64,000 nt of DNA from Plumapathes pennacea. Its lineage: Eukaryota > Cnidaria > Anthozoa > Antipatharia > Myriopathidae. This document shows, in pieces, positions 11,601 to 22,077 of the stretch. Location: the NCBI GenBank assembly GCA_964036295.1, contig OZ038462.1, forward strand, positions 27,269,759-27,333,758. Reading direction: 5' to 3'. The notes under the pieces are model-generated. The model ran no database searches, was not told the origin of the DNA, and saw only the letters and a list, made by a program, of their open reading frames with translations. Every line of letters starts with the position of its first letter. Within the stretch, counting starts at the first letter, position 1. Both the position numbers and the translations under genes were made by a program.

Positions 11601-14499
11601 CTCTGCTGTTCTTCAACACGGCGCTAAATTCTTCTCAAGCCCTCCATCACGGAATGCTAACCGCTGTGCTCAAGGCTTCTGTGTTGTTCTTTGACACAAA
11701 TCCTGTTGGACGAGTTTTAAATCGGTTTTCCACGGACTTGGCGTTCATAGACGAGATGTTGCCGGAAACGTTTCTGGACGCCGTTCAACTTGTGCTTTTC
11801 TGCATCAGTGCTATTGTCCTTCCTTCCTTGCTGAACCCGTGGGTCATATTTGTGCTGGTTCCATTGATTGCTGTTTTCTTAACAATTGGTAAGTATTACG
11901 TGAAAACGTCACGTGAGCTGAGACGTTTGGAGGCGCTGAACAGAAGTCCAGTGTTTTCACATTTGGCCGACTCTCTGGAGGGCTTGGTGACTATTCGGAC
12001 GTACAACAGAGAGCGGATGTTCCTGAATGAATTTTACAGGTGAGAGACCAAAGGGATGGCGGCCGCCTATTTGTCAAGGAACAATCATTCTATTTTGTGT
12101 TCTGATCTATTTTTTATGCAGGTATCAAGATGCACACAACAAAACTGCGTTTCTAAGGATAGGAAGCGAGCGATGGCTGGCATTTCGCGTAGACGTAATT
12201 TGCGTTTGTTTTGTTACCGCGGTTCTCCTCTTCTCGATTGTTACGCAGTCTGGTGCAGGTCAGTTTATATAGAATATGCATGAACAAACGTGGAAACGAG
12301 ATAAAGCAGTCGGTCCACTCTTACCATTAATGCATAAGTGAATTTGGGGTGGCCGCACACATCTTACAATCTGCAATTCGGCCTGACATGTGGGATAAGC
12401 TGACAAGTCATAGGACAGTGGTTAAACACTTACTAGAAATACGATAATCGCAGATACCCCCTCGCTCTGCCATTGATGGGACTTTTACTTTAATTGGTAC
12501 TCCCAACAAGAGTATTCTTTGTTTTACCGAAATGTTGACTCAATCTTTTCTTTGAAGTAAAGCGCTACACGCAAAGGAAGGAGAAAAAGAATGGTGTGTG
12601 TTATACTTTTGTGTTGAAAAGGTTTAACACAAAACGGTGTCTGAAACTCCCGATTTGCTTTCAAGCGCTGTTTCCTTTGCGGAGTCGTTTCTTCGGCACG
12701 CTTCCGTTCATGATGCTGTCGGTTATAACATGTCTGTCGTCTTTTCTCTAGACTTATTTGGCGCTGTTCGATCGTTTCACGATTTCGCCTTGCCCGTGCC
12801 TGTTCCCTTTTCTTTTGAAGACGAGCTTCGCGAGACTGTTGTGTTTCAAGTTTTCCAGTTTTCCATTTTAGTAAACACAGCTACGATATACTGTATCTAT
12901 TTCTCTTATTGCGAGTAAAACTACAGGGCCACACGTGATCGATCCGGCCTTTGTTATTGGTTAAGCAGCAATAGGAACTGGGGACGAGGTCGTACGACAG
13001 ACTGACAGACGAACACTAAATTTCGAGATGGCGACACGCTTGGAGTCTCCGAATGATGCGATACTACTGCATTAGCGTTGTGATTATTTACACTAAAGAC
13101 TCAGAAGTAATTAGTTTAGTTTTGGGAGAACTCAACTGCAAATGAGATTTGATTGATCTATGTACTCATCGATTTATACATTTTGAATTTAGGTGGCGGC
13201 ACACAATCATCTTACAATTAAATATACGATTCAACCTGACATGCGGGATAACCCGACAAGTCGTAGAACAGTGGTTGTATACGTACATTACTGAAGACCC
13301 AGTTAATAGTAATTTAGCTTCATAAAATAATATGTAGTCATGTGACTTCTGGGAGAACTTGGCTGCAGATGAAGCCTTTGATCAAACCATGCACTTATCA
13401 ATTCATACATTTTGTTCTTGAATGGGTGTGGGAATCTGCATTATAAACGTGGCAGTAAAAGGTTTAAGGAAGTACATTAACACTTCAGGTATCCCACGGA
13501 AACTATATCCGTCTCTTTTAGCAGTAGAACCTAAATCAAAATATTTGGCGGATGTCTTATTAACTGCACATCTTTGTCACGTCTTTAGGTGTCACCGCCC
13601 TGTCTTTGGTCTACACTTTACAACTCGCTCTAGACACCTCCCAATATGGAGTGCGGCAATGTGCAGACGTAGAGAACTACATGACGTCAGTTGAACGCGT
13701 CATGACCTACACAGAAATCGAACCAGAGCCTGGGTACGAGGTGTCAACCCAGCCCCCAGAAAAATGGCCTCAGCACGGCAGTGTACAAATGGAGAATATG
13801 TCTCTAGTTTACTACCCAGGAGGTCCACAAGTGCTGCAAGATGTTTCGTTCACCATCGAGCCACATCAAAGGATTGGAATAGCAGGACGCACGGGAGCGG
13901 GAAAGTCTTCACTCGTCGCCGCACTTTTCCGCGTGCCAGAACCCGCGGGTCGAATCGTTATTGACGGCATTGACATTCAAAGTCTGAACATACAAAGCTC
14001 TCGTCGTGCACTCTCAGTCATCACTCAAGATCCAATTCTGTTCACTGGCACACTCCGCATGAACTTGGATCCGTTTGGGAGAAGTCAGGATAGTGAGATT
14101 TGGGAAGCCCTGGATGAAGCAGGTATGAAAGGCAAAGTGACAAAGCTGCCGAAACAACTGTATGAAGGAATTCTAGAATGTGGAGCGAATTTCAGTGTTG
14201 GTGAACGGCAGCTGCTGTGTCTGGCTCGCGCTTTGCTGCAGAAGAGCAAAATCATGGTTCTAGACGAAGCCACAGCAAATGTGGATTACGAGACGGACCG
14301 TCTCATCCAGGAGACCATCCGCGAGAAATTCCAGGAGTGCACCGTGATGACGATAGCGCATCGATTGAACACCATCATGGACTACGACAAAGTTGTGGTA
14401 ATGGATAGAGGGCGGGTGGTAGAGTTTGATGAACCTCAATCTTTGTTGAGGAAAGAGGGAGGGATGTTCTCTGAGTTGTACAAGAGCCACCACTTTTAG
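8648..14499 (+). CDS. ABCC4-like: ABCC4/MRP4-like ABC transporter, gene A
   Basis: Coding exons: 8648-9190, 9403-9782, 9994-11321, 11469-12039, 12122-12258, 13589-14499 (3,870 bases, 1,289 residues, close to vertebrate MRP4). Order: N-terminal segment, first membrane domain (exons 1-3), first nucleotide-binding domain, second membrane domain (exons 3-6), second nucleotide-binding domain. In domain 1, Walker A is GPVGCGKSS near residue 494, the signature is LSGGQ, and Walker B is LLDD with Asp at the catalytic Glu position, as usual in ABCC proteins. In domain 2, Walker A is GRTGAGKSS near 1087, the signature is VGERQ, Walker B is VLDEA near 1208, and the switch His is IAHRLN. The family exports organic anions, cyclic nucleotides and conjugates; the substrate here is unknown. 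Intron 1 starts with GC. Exon 6 resembles gene C while exon 5 and the 3' flank resemble gene B. An ATG 24 bases upstream lies before a likely acceptor, so 8,648 was preferred. Confidence 0.93.
12431..13090. mobile_element. repeat insertion in intron 5 of gene A
   Basis: This segment is missing from intron 5 of genes B and C. Its left edge, ACTAGAAATACGATAATCGC, recurs at about 18,114 and, degenerate, at 19,252. Its right edge is the complement of a segment near 17,990-18,050 (GTGTCGCCATCTCGAAATTT). It behaves like a dispersed element and carries the minus-strand Arg/Gln-rich fragment. The termini were not resolved to the base. Confidence 0.6.
12524..12880 (-). pseudogene. Arg/Gln-rich STPR-like coding fragment
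   Basis: On the minus strand an open frame of 118 codons, without a usable ATG, encodes a strongly basic helical segment (for example SREARLQKKREQARARR and LEKRRQ), followed by an unrelated tail to a stop at 12,524. The periodic REARL and R-x-RR pattern resembles STPR (one-score-and-three peptide repeat) DNA-binding proteins such as fibroin-modulator-binding protein; this is pattern resemblance only. The coding sequence split by the LTR element at 21.5 and 26.7 kb looks like a relative. It lies inside an intron, lacks a start and is probably a dead fragment carried by a repeat. Confidence 0.45.
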
Positions 14500-14724
14500 A
14501 TTGTGGCAATCAAACTCTTTTATTTAAATTTTTCTCGCAGTTTAATTTCTTATCAATTTTTGTAAACGTTTCCCGCAGAATTCCAGTTTAGTCGGAGGAC
14601 TCTATATTGTAGAGTTTTACGTAAAATCACCATTAATAATTAGCACAAAACAGTTGCGTGAATATATTAGGAATGCAGAATTTCAAACATGTGCCAGTGA
14701 TCGAGGTGCGTGTGTACTTACCAG
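14500..14724 (+). other. 3' flank of gene A, B-type
   Basis: The sequence after the stop (TTGTGGCAATCAAAC, then ACCATTAATAATTAGC) closely matches the flank of gene B at 39,603-39,833 and not that of gene C. It probably contains the 3' UTR. No canonical AATAAA was seen. Confidence 0.6.
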
Positions 14725-15560
14725 TGAGCTTGTTGGGTGGGGTCGAGACAAGAAGAAACTAACATGAAAAGTAGAGACAAGAGCGAGACTCCCAAAAGAG
14801 AGACTTTCAGTTTCTCACCAGAAAAATATTATACGGTATAGAGAACTTGACTTTGACACCTTGCTCAAATGAAACCTATTACTTTAAATTATCATTACAA
14901 CACTCAAGACATACACTTTGCTTCTTAAAGGCTGAATGACTCTGCATTTTGAGCTTTTGAGTGAAAAAGTTAGCCCGCAAGAAAAGAGTAATGCGTGACT
15001 TATCTTTTCATGCTCAGTCGATTTTGACAGTTTGACCTTGAACACTTATTTTTAATCAGAGGCCACGATAGTCTAGCCTTGGCTTTAATGCTTATGTATA
15101 TATTTTTACTGAATGCGTTTCTTCTTGAAGCTTTCGAGTATTCCCGCTCCGTAACAAATATAAAATTGACAGCGAGGAAAGTAACACGATACTTGTTTAC
15201 AATAGTATTGCGGTTTTGTTCAGAGTGTTCAGTCATTTGTGACCAACAATCTCAATGCTCAGAATTATTTCGATGTATTTTTCATTTTTAGTATACATAT
15301 AACATATACGTATACAATGGAAGAAATATTTCAACAGGCGCTGTACATTAAGCCGAAGCATTTTGACAACTGTCACGCTCGCGCTCAGCATGAATATGCA
15401 ATACGTTCACAAAGCAAGCGTTGCGCAGAGTCTTAAACCGTAAGAATTGATATTTTTTATCACGAAAACGAATATACTTTCGACGAAAAAACTTTACAAA
15501 ACAGCTACAGTATGTACGAGGCAACAGATGGACATGTACAGTGTAAAGCATATTAAAGTC
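14725..15560. repeat. dispersed repeat, copy 1 (related to 27.1-27.7 kb)
   Basis: It matches 27,130-27,670: CCTTGCTCAAATGAAACC, AATTATCATTACAACACTCA, TGACAGTTTGACC, CAGAGGCCACGAT, TATTGCGGTTTTGTTCA. Its right part is also one arm of the 15.2-19.3 kb inverted repeat. The short open frames inside are not supported. Confidence 0.75.
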
Positions 15561-15879
15561 ATCGTTGTTTACGGCTAAAGTTCGTCATGGCTTTGGTGTC
15601 CGTTTTCGGCCTGGTTTCTTCCCAGAGGTATTTCGTGTCGCCACAGGAAGTTCGTCGGGACTAAAGAATTAGCGGTGACAGAATTATTTGCAATTCCGTA
15701 GCGGCATCCATTAAATAAAATCGAATCCATCAAACATTTGTTTAGGGCTATGACGGTGAACTTAGAACGCAAGCCAAAATCGTTCCCTTAAAACCCAGCT
15801 TATCCGTGCATGTTCTACAGAGCCAAACGGTGTTGAGTTTGGATGGAATACAGCTAATTTTACACACAATTGTACCAAC

Positions 15880-16955
15880 CTAAAGTAGTCAACCTAAACC
15901 AACTGCCAACGCAAACCAATTTGTCAGGGAGTTTGCGCAGTTTTCTTGTGAAGTTTGGCTAGTGTAGTTAAGCTAATTTTCGGCTCTTGTAACTAGCCTT
16001 ATTTGCATTATTATTTGTACTGAGTGTAGACTTGGAGTGGGGGCACTGTGGTTGGTGCTACTGTTGAATATGCAACACGCGTTTTACACTTAAAACGTTG
16101 TAACCGAGAAGATATTTTCTGTGATGTAAGTTTTTTGTAGTACGAAAGAAAGTAAGGAAGGTTAAGGTCGTAGGCGCGAGTAACTCGCTGACCTGTGTAT
16201 TGCGGGCGTCCCATGCAATTAAGTCAAAACAGTAATCGTTGAAATGCAAAAATGGTGCTCTGATGAAAAATTGAACAGTAGCATGCAGCCCTGCTACGTG
16301 AACGTACACTGCTAACTTCACCCGGTACACCTTTAGGTTTCATTTCCTTCACTAAATCCGCGCGCGGCGTCCGGCTAGTGATGCAGAACTTCTTTATCAT
16401 GACTACAACAGGCTGTCAGGCTGTCCCAGTGACGGATCAAGTCAACTCCTTGAATTGGAATAATTTATGAGCTGTATTATGATCGTTCCATTTATCACTG
16501 ATCGAGCCAGTTCCGGCTGTCGCTTGCAAACGCCGCCAGGGTCTACGGGCTCAAAGATCAACGCACATCGACGGCGAAGAGGGAAACCAAACAGAAACAG
16601 GACGTACGAAAGGTAGAAATGTTATTTTCCTGTGTATACTTCATGGACCCTGCTAAAGGGTCAACATTTCCAGTGTAACGTATCGCGCAACATTGGTTGC
16701 GTTGCAAGTTGCACTGTAATATCGCGCGTATTACCCCCACGTTGCAAGCAACGTGTTGCAAGAAGTAGAAGTGAGTCAAACAGCCCAAGTGCAATAATTT
16801 CATTTACTTATTAATTTTCGTGTTGTCGGAGGGAAAATTCTAAACTGGCGCGCCAAAAGCAACTAACCTTGCGATAATTTATGCTACTAGCCTGAAGTTT
16901 TCATTGCCCTGTTCCAGTTTTCTCAGCGTTAGATGCCGGATTACTTTCTGAAGCA
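15880..16955. repeat. duplicated upstream block, copy without an adjacent gene
   Basis: It matches 43,290-44,345 from GTAGTCAACCTAAACCAACT onward and 4,370-5,760. It lies downstream of gene A, and the next ABCC gene on the right starts 14.5 kb away. It therefore marks either a lost gene copy or the original upstream region of B, pushed away by insertions. Confidence 0.75.
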
Positions 16956-17800
16956 TCGCCAGAAATTTCAGACATCCGGTCGCTCCATCTCGGAAGAGGC
17001 ATCAGGTTTCACGCTGAGAGCCGCTCAAGAAATAACAAAGAAATGTATGGGATCTGATAATAAATTGCGCTTTCGCTTAAACAACTGAAGGCGAGAAACC
17101 TTAGGCACCTCTCCTTTTATACCGCGTCTTCGTGTTTAACTGTAGCACGTTCGTAAAAATGTTTGGGCAGCATTCGGAAGAGGAAAGCTTCCTAACTCAA
17201 CAGTACAAAAATATTTATCTCCGGTAAAATTCGATGTGTACTTTTTTGAATTTAAAATTTTGGCCGACGTAAGAAGGGATTGATAGCAGAATACGCTCAA
17301 AACCGGCTACTGTCACTTTTTAAGCTGCATTTAATAAAAGAACCTTGGGTACAACGCAAAATGTTTACCCCGTACCTGATTGTCAAAGGATTGAACATCT
17401 CCTGTGAAGCCTCAGTCAGTCCCCTGGAGCAAATCGATGTGTACTTTTTGTGTTTGAATTTGCAGTTCACAGCCAGCCATGGCGAATACCTCCCGTGACA
17501 TACGCTGACTTCGGATGTTGATATTTTGGGCTGGGAAGCTCAAATCGCATGAAAATTGCATCAAACGAAAGCTAATTTCAACTAGGTCGTTCAGCGGCAC
17601 GTCTCCGTAGCAGTCTCTTTTTGAACCGGAGAAACCCATCCCTCCCCCACCCCACTGAGGCAAAGTACGTAACAATGTTGAATGTGTAAATGGCGCATGC
17701 TCATACCGCACGCCGCTGGGAAAGACCGGAAGCAATCGTGGACGCAAAATGTCCGGAATTTCTGGCGGTGCGCTTTTCCTGGCTTGAGGGTCTCGGGAGT
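16955..17800. repeat. block shared with intron 1 of gene B
   Basis: The segment aligns with 32,745-33,510: TTTCACGCTGAGAGCCGCTC, AAAGAAATGTATGGGATCTG, CAAAATGTTTACCCCGTACC, CGGAAGCAATCGTGG. No conserved frame was recognised. Confidence 0.75.
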
Positions 17801-18308
17801 ATTCTGTAGTTGCGTGTAAAAGTTGTCTCGGCGAATTTTGGCGTTCAGCTAGTGTCCACGAAAACTTGCAGACTGAGCACGTTGTCTAAACTAAACCAGA
17901 CTTCCGTTGCGACAAATATTTTTTTAGCAGCCGACTGGTGACGTCTCCACCGTGGTTGGTAAAAAATATTATTCCCCGAGCGAAGCGAGGGTAATAATCA
18001 CGACGCTAATGCAGCAAAATCGAAGCGTGTCGCCATCTCGAAATTTAATGTTCGTGTTTGTGTGTGTGTGTGTGGTACGACTTTTTAGGCCAGGTGCCTA
18101 AGGCAATGACGTAACTAGAAATACGATAATCGCAGATATCCCTTCGCTCTGTAGTGGGTTTTCGGAAAGCGGGGTTCTTGTTGTTCGCGGGTGCGCAGCT
18201 GCGGCGAGCTTAAAAATGGAGTTTTTTTTGTTTTCCTTTTTCTGGGTCGAGAATCAGCACACGGTGATTGGTTCATATTATCACGTGATATGCGATGACG
18301 CAAACCGC

Positions 18309-18669
18309 CGTCCGGTTGGCTCAGTTGGTTGAGTGCCGGTCTTTCGTGCGGGAGGTCGCGGGTTCGAACCCCGGCCGGACCAGCACTCGGGGTCTTACAA
18401 TAACTATGGAGAATATGCTGTCTTTGTTTCTATCAGCAAATGGTAAGATCTTCACATGGCTTGGATGACTACGTAAAATGGCGGTCCCGTCTCCCTATAC
18501 TTCTTTACTTGATTACAGGGGGGACGTAAAAGAACCACTGAGGACGTAAACAAATCTCTGGCAGTCACCACTCTCAGTGCCTGTACTCCACAGTAATATG
18601 GCGAAGACAAATTGTTGCTGAAAAACCCCTTGAGGGGAGCATCAATAAAAATATGTATGTATGTATGTA
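18309..18669 (+). mobile_element. tRNA-derived SINE
   Basis: The 5' part is tRNA-like, with an A box (TTGGCTCAGTTGG, 18,316-18,328) and a perfect B box (GGTTCGAACCC, 18,361-18,371) at normal spacing, so RNA polymerase III could start here. The cloverleaf is imperfect: the anticodon stem has a mismatch and the T stem does not register with the acceptor stem. A roughly 290-base non-tRNA body follows and ends in an (ATGT)n tail at 18,652-18,668. A truncated relative lies inverted near 27,671-27,708. Confidence 0.85.
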
Positions 18670-19454
18670 ATTGACTTCGCTAAACAACTCGAGATGTGGC
18701 CAGTGAATATAATGCTCGTTACTTGTGTGTAAAAGTTAACTGCATCCCATCCAAACTCAACACCATTGGGCTCTGTGGAACATGTACGGATAAACTGGAT
18801 TTTAGGGAACGATTTTGGCTTGTGTTCTTAAGTTCACCGCAGAAGCTTTGAGAATAGCCGTAAACAAATGTTTGATGGATACCGCTGCGGGATTGCAAAT
18901 ATCTCTGCCGCCGCTAAATATTTAGCCCTGACGAAACTTTCTGTGGCGGCACGAAATACTTCTGGGAAGATAACAGGCCGAAAACGGAAACCAAAGCTAC
19001 GATGAGTTTTAGCCACAAAACAATGGCGATTTATGCTTTACTCTGTGCATGACATCTGTTGCCTCATAACATTCTTCTGCTTATCGTACATTGCCTGTTG
19101 AAATGTTTCTTTCATTCGATCATGTAGCCTTTGTTTCGCAATGGTCATTGTATACCAGATATGAAAAATACACCGAAATAGTCCTGAGCATTGAGTTTGC
19201 AGCCACAAATGACTGAACACACTGTGAACAAAACCGCAATAATATTGTACTAGAAATACGATATTCGCAGAGGTCCCACGCCCAAGTAATCGATTATGTA
19301 TGACATTGCTAAGAGCTCTCATGTACTGTATGCTTTCACCACACTTCTCAATATAATATAATGTAATTAAAGGCAGATGACACTATATTAGCATTTACAT
19401 GATATTGGCATGTTTCCCATTCCAGAGAGTACTCATCATAATTTTGGTTGGGGG

Positions 19455-19850
19455 TGTGCCGCCTGGACCTGAAAACCCCTTACCATATTTCAGACCAAAA
19501 TATCTGATTTACTATACCCTATTTCAGACCTGATTCCAAAATGTATACCCTATTTCAGACCTGACTCCAAAATGCATACCCTATTTCAGACCTATTTTAG
19601 AGATTTATTTCTTTTGCAACAATTTCCGCCGTGTTTTCTTCCATTTGCCATGCATTGTCCACTGCGACACATTTCTATTAAAATCATACCCTATCCCAGG
19701 CCAAAAACACAAAATTGATACCCTATTTCAGACCAAAAAGGCAAAATCTATACCCTTTTTCAGACTAAAAATGTTTGAAAATGACACTCTTTGGGGTGGC
19801 ACATACCTATATGGCATAGTACTCCCCCCCCCCTCTGGGTCCCATTGCTG
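19455..19850. repeat. tandem array of an ATACCCTATTTCAGACC unit
   Basis: At least seven imperfect units contain TACCCTATTTCAGACC plus a variable spacer, and the array ends near a C-run at about 19,826. The same family occurs inside the duplicated upstream regions of genes A and C. It is not coding. Confidence 0.85.
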
Positions 19851-19869
19851 TTTGAAGAGTACAGTAATT

Positions 19870-21450
19870 TTATTATATAATATGTAGGGTGGTCTTATAA
19901 GGAAGTTCTGACAATATTATTCATCATGCCATGTCCATTTCACAGTAATTTATTTTGTCTCATAAGAAAGTATACAAAGTCAATCTCTGCACTACATTCA
20001 TTGGTAAAATACTGAGTACCTGTAGATTACATTGTACTTCTCAGAAGTTCTCAATTGTTGTATGTGTTGCCTAGTACATGTACAAACACACAAATTCCCA
20101 TGCCAGACAAAAATATAGCCCTAACCCTATACTCTCCTGTGAGTGAAAATGAAAAAGTGCACTATAAATATTCAATAATTTTACAGAATATTAGACAAAT
20201 GAGGGTCAGGTTTGCACATTATCCAGCACTGTAAGTGCTGTGAAACATGAAAAGAGCATCAGTTTAGTACTGTAAGACATTCTTATCTTAAAAAAGTCTC
20301 ATTTCCCATGTCATGTGGGTATAAACTAACTCTTCCTAATCACAGAAAGATACTTTTTCCAGTTGGGCTTAGTGAACTTCATGTTTGTCTTGATATTTAG
20401 GGACCTATGAAAAACAAAACAAGCATCAAAGTCTATAATTTAAAAAGTGTGTTCTGCTGGAGATAGATGGGTGGGGGAAGCAGATTGTGTTGGGGTAACA
20501 GTTTAGACAGAAATATTAATGTCATGCAGCTGCATGGAAAAAAACTTGTTCAAAAGAAAACATAATAAAATATCATAAAAGGAAGAAAGTAATTCTCTAG
20601 TAAAGAGCTAACCTAAGTAAAATGAAACTAACTGTGGTAAATGCAAATTGACTTGTTTGGCTGTTATAATTATGTATCATGAACATTACTTTATACACAG
20701 TAATGTATAAAGTACAGCTAAACTGCTAATTCAAAAATGCAAAAGGAAATGCAGCAATAAATTACATTCTTTTCCTGGTGCCAAATTGACAAAATAATCA
20801 TTCATAACAATTTCTAGTTTACTAAACATCATTTCTGTTTATTTATGTATACATTTTATATTAGTATATGTACTATGATTTATAGCAAAAGGAAGGGGGT
20901 CTTAGTAAGACAAAGAAGTAAATACAAACAAAGACTGTATTGTTATGGAAAGTAGTGGCCGGGTTTTGGAAAGTTTAGCCCAACATAAAAAATACAGTTC
21001 AAATAACATTTGACTTATAGTACTTATACAGTGTTATACAGTACATGATAAAAACAGCTGAGCAGTTAAAAAAAAACTGCCTACTTAAACCAGAACTCAC
21101 AAGTTTTTGCACTGTATAATTTCACAGAGGACAAATATTTTGATCTGTTTTTTGATAAACTGAAATGGTTTCTAGTGCTGCAATTTTAATAAACACAGTT
21201 CTCTCTAATCAAATGCACAGAAACGCCAACTTCTCCTGTGTGAGTGATATATATGTTGTGATTTTGTCTATAAAGCAAGTTGTTAAGTGGCAAATTAACC
21301 TCTGCACTGTATGACACTGGAAGTTGATTTAACTGTCAAGACTCAAACGGTCAAAACAGTTTTCTGTCGTGAAAATTTATAGCATCACATCAACAAAGTT
21401 TTATCGCGGCCACAAAATGTCCGATAAGCTCGAAGCAATGCATAACGGAC
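19870..21450. other. A+T-rich intergenic stretch, no features
   Basis: No gene, inverted repeat or repeat shared with the rest of the window was seen. Confidence 0.6.
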
Positions 21451-21529
21451 GAGTTGAGTGAAGAAAGTAAATAGACGTGTATTACCTGCCCCTTGGAGCT
21501 ATCGGCTGGCCTTCAAGCACTATTTTAGC

Positions 21530-21774
21530 TTATTTTCTGTCCTCCTGCTGTTCGTGCAGAGCCGGGTTGTCAGGATTAGCCCATCCACGGCTATGCAGAT
21601 ATTGTTGCCTCTGGAAGCGCCGTTCTTCGACAAGAGACGAACGTTGCTCACGGCGTCGATTGTTGGCCTCATTTTGAGCCTGAAGCCTGCGGGCCTCTTG
21701 TGCAGTCGTTTAACATTGTGCCGTCGGGAAGCAGCTCGTTGTCGAGCGGCTTTCACGCGCTGTTCTTTTGCCTG
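21530..21774 (-). pseudogene. Arg/Gln-rich coding sequence, 3' part (split by LTR element)
   Basis: The minus strand continues the coding pattern of 26,452-26,740 across the LTR insertion: a basic helical stretch (KEQRVKAARQRAASRRHN), then after one apparent frame change a Gln/Arg-rich stretch (NNRRREQRSSLVEERRFQRQ) and a Pro-containing tail to a stop at 21,530-21,532. It probably formed one coding sequence of about 180 codons before the insertion. Frame changes on both sides suggest it was already decaying. Confidence 0.45.
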
Positions 21775-22012
21775 TGTGACAGTTTGACATTTAGCAGTTC
21801 AATTACACAAATAGCCATTTAGTATCGTATCGTATTCGTAACATAATCCTATCGTGATATTTAGAATGATTAGCATGCCATTAACAGACTACAATAACCA
21901 ATACATGAGTCAACTGTACGCACTCGGCAGATCAACATTAAAGACAGTTCTTGTTCAATATACGTTGTTGTGTGTGCCTCTACAAAGCCCAAGCAACACA
22001 GATAACGTAACA
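21775..22012 (+). repeat. 5' long terminal repeat
   Basis: This 238-base LTR starts TGTGACAGTTTGAC and ends GATAACGTAACA (TG...CA). It differs from the 3' LTR at one base by eye (TTAACAGAC here, TTAGCAGAC there). Confidence 0.95.
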
Positions 22013-22030
22013 TGGTGTCAGCATTGTAAG
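22013..22030 (+). promoter_or_regulatory. primer-binding site
   Basis: The bases directly after the 5' LTR, TGGTGTCAGC, are complementary to a tRNA 3' end finishing in TGACACCA, as in leucine tRNAs. The match beyond ten bases could not be checked. Confidence 0.6.
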
Positions 22031-22077
22031 TACGCATCTACGCCACCGAAACAGATTTGAAGGAACAGAGAATAGAG

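Larger units (their letters stand above)
15190..19255. repeat. large inverted-repeat structure, arms 15,190-15,870 and 18,715-19,255
   Basis: The arms are inverted copies. GTTGAGTTTGGATGG at about 15,832 answers CCATCCAAACTCAAC at about 18,749; the middle parts share a TTTGTTTA..GGCTAT-type segment in inverted order; the outer ends share ATTGCGGTTTTGTTCA and TGAACAAAACCGCAAT. The arms diverge by small insertions. The inside (15.87-18.7 kb) holds a gene-less copy of the ABCC upstream block and a SINE. It could be an old fold-back transposon or an inverted duplication. Confidence 0.75.

Noticed and set aside
12637..12918. Plus-strand 93-codon frame in intron 5 of gene A
   Set aside because: It is the shadow of the minus-strand Arg-rich fragment, and the intron position argues against a gene.
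14085..14493. Minus-strand frames inside the last exons of the ABCC genes
   Set aside because: They recur in all three copies only because the plus-strand coding sequence is conserved.
18309..18382. Functional tRNA gene
   Set aside because: Internal promoter boxes are good but the anticodon and T stems do not fold in register, and a SINE body with (ATGT)n tail follows.
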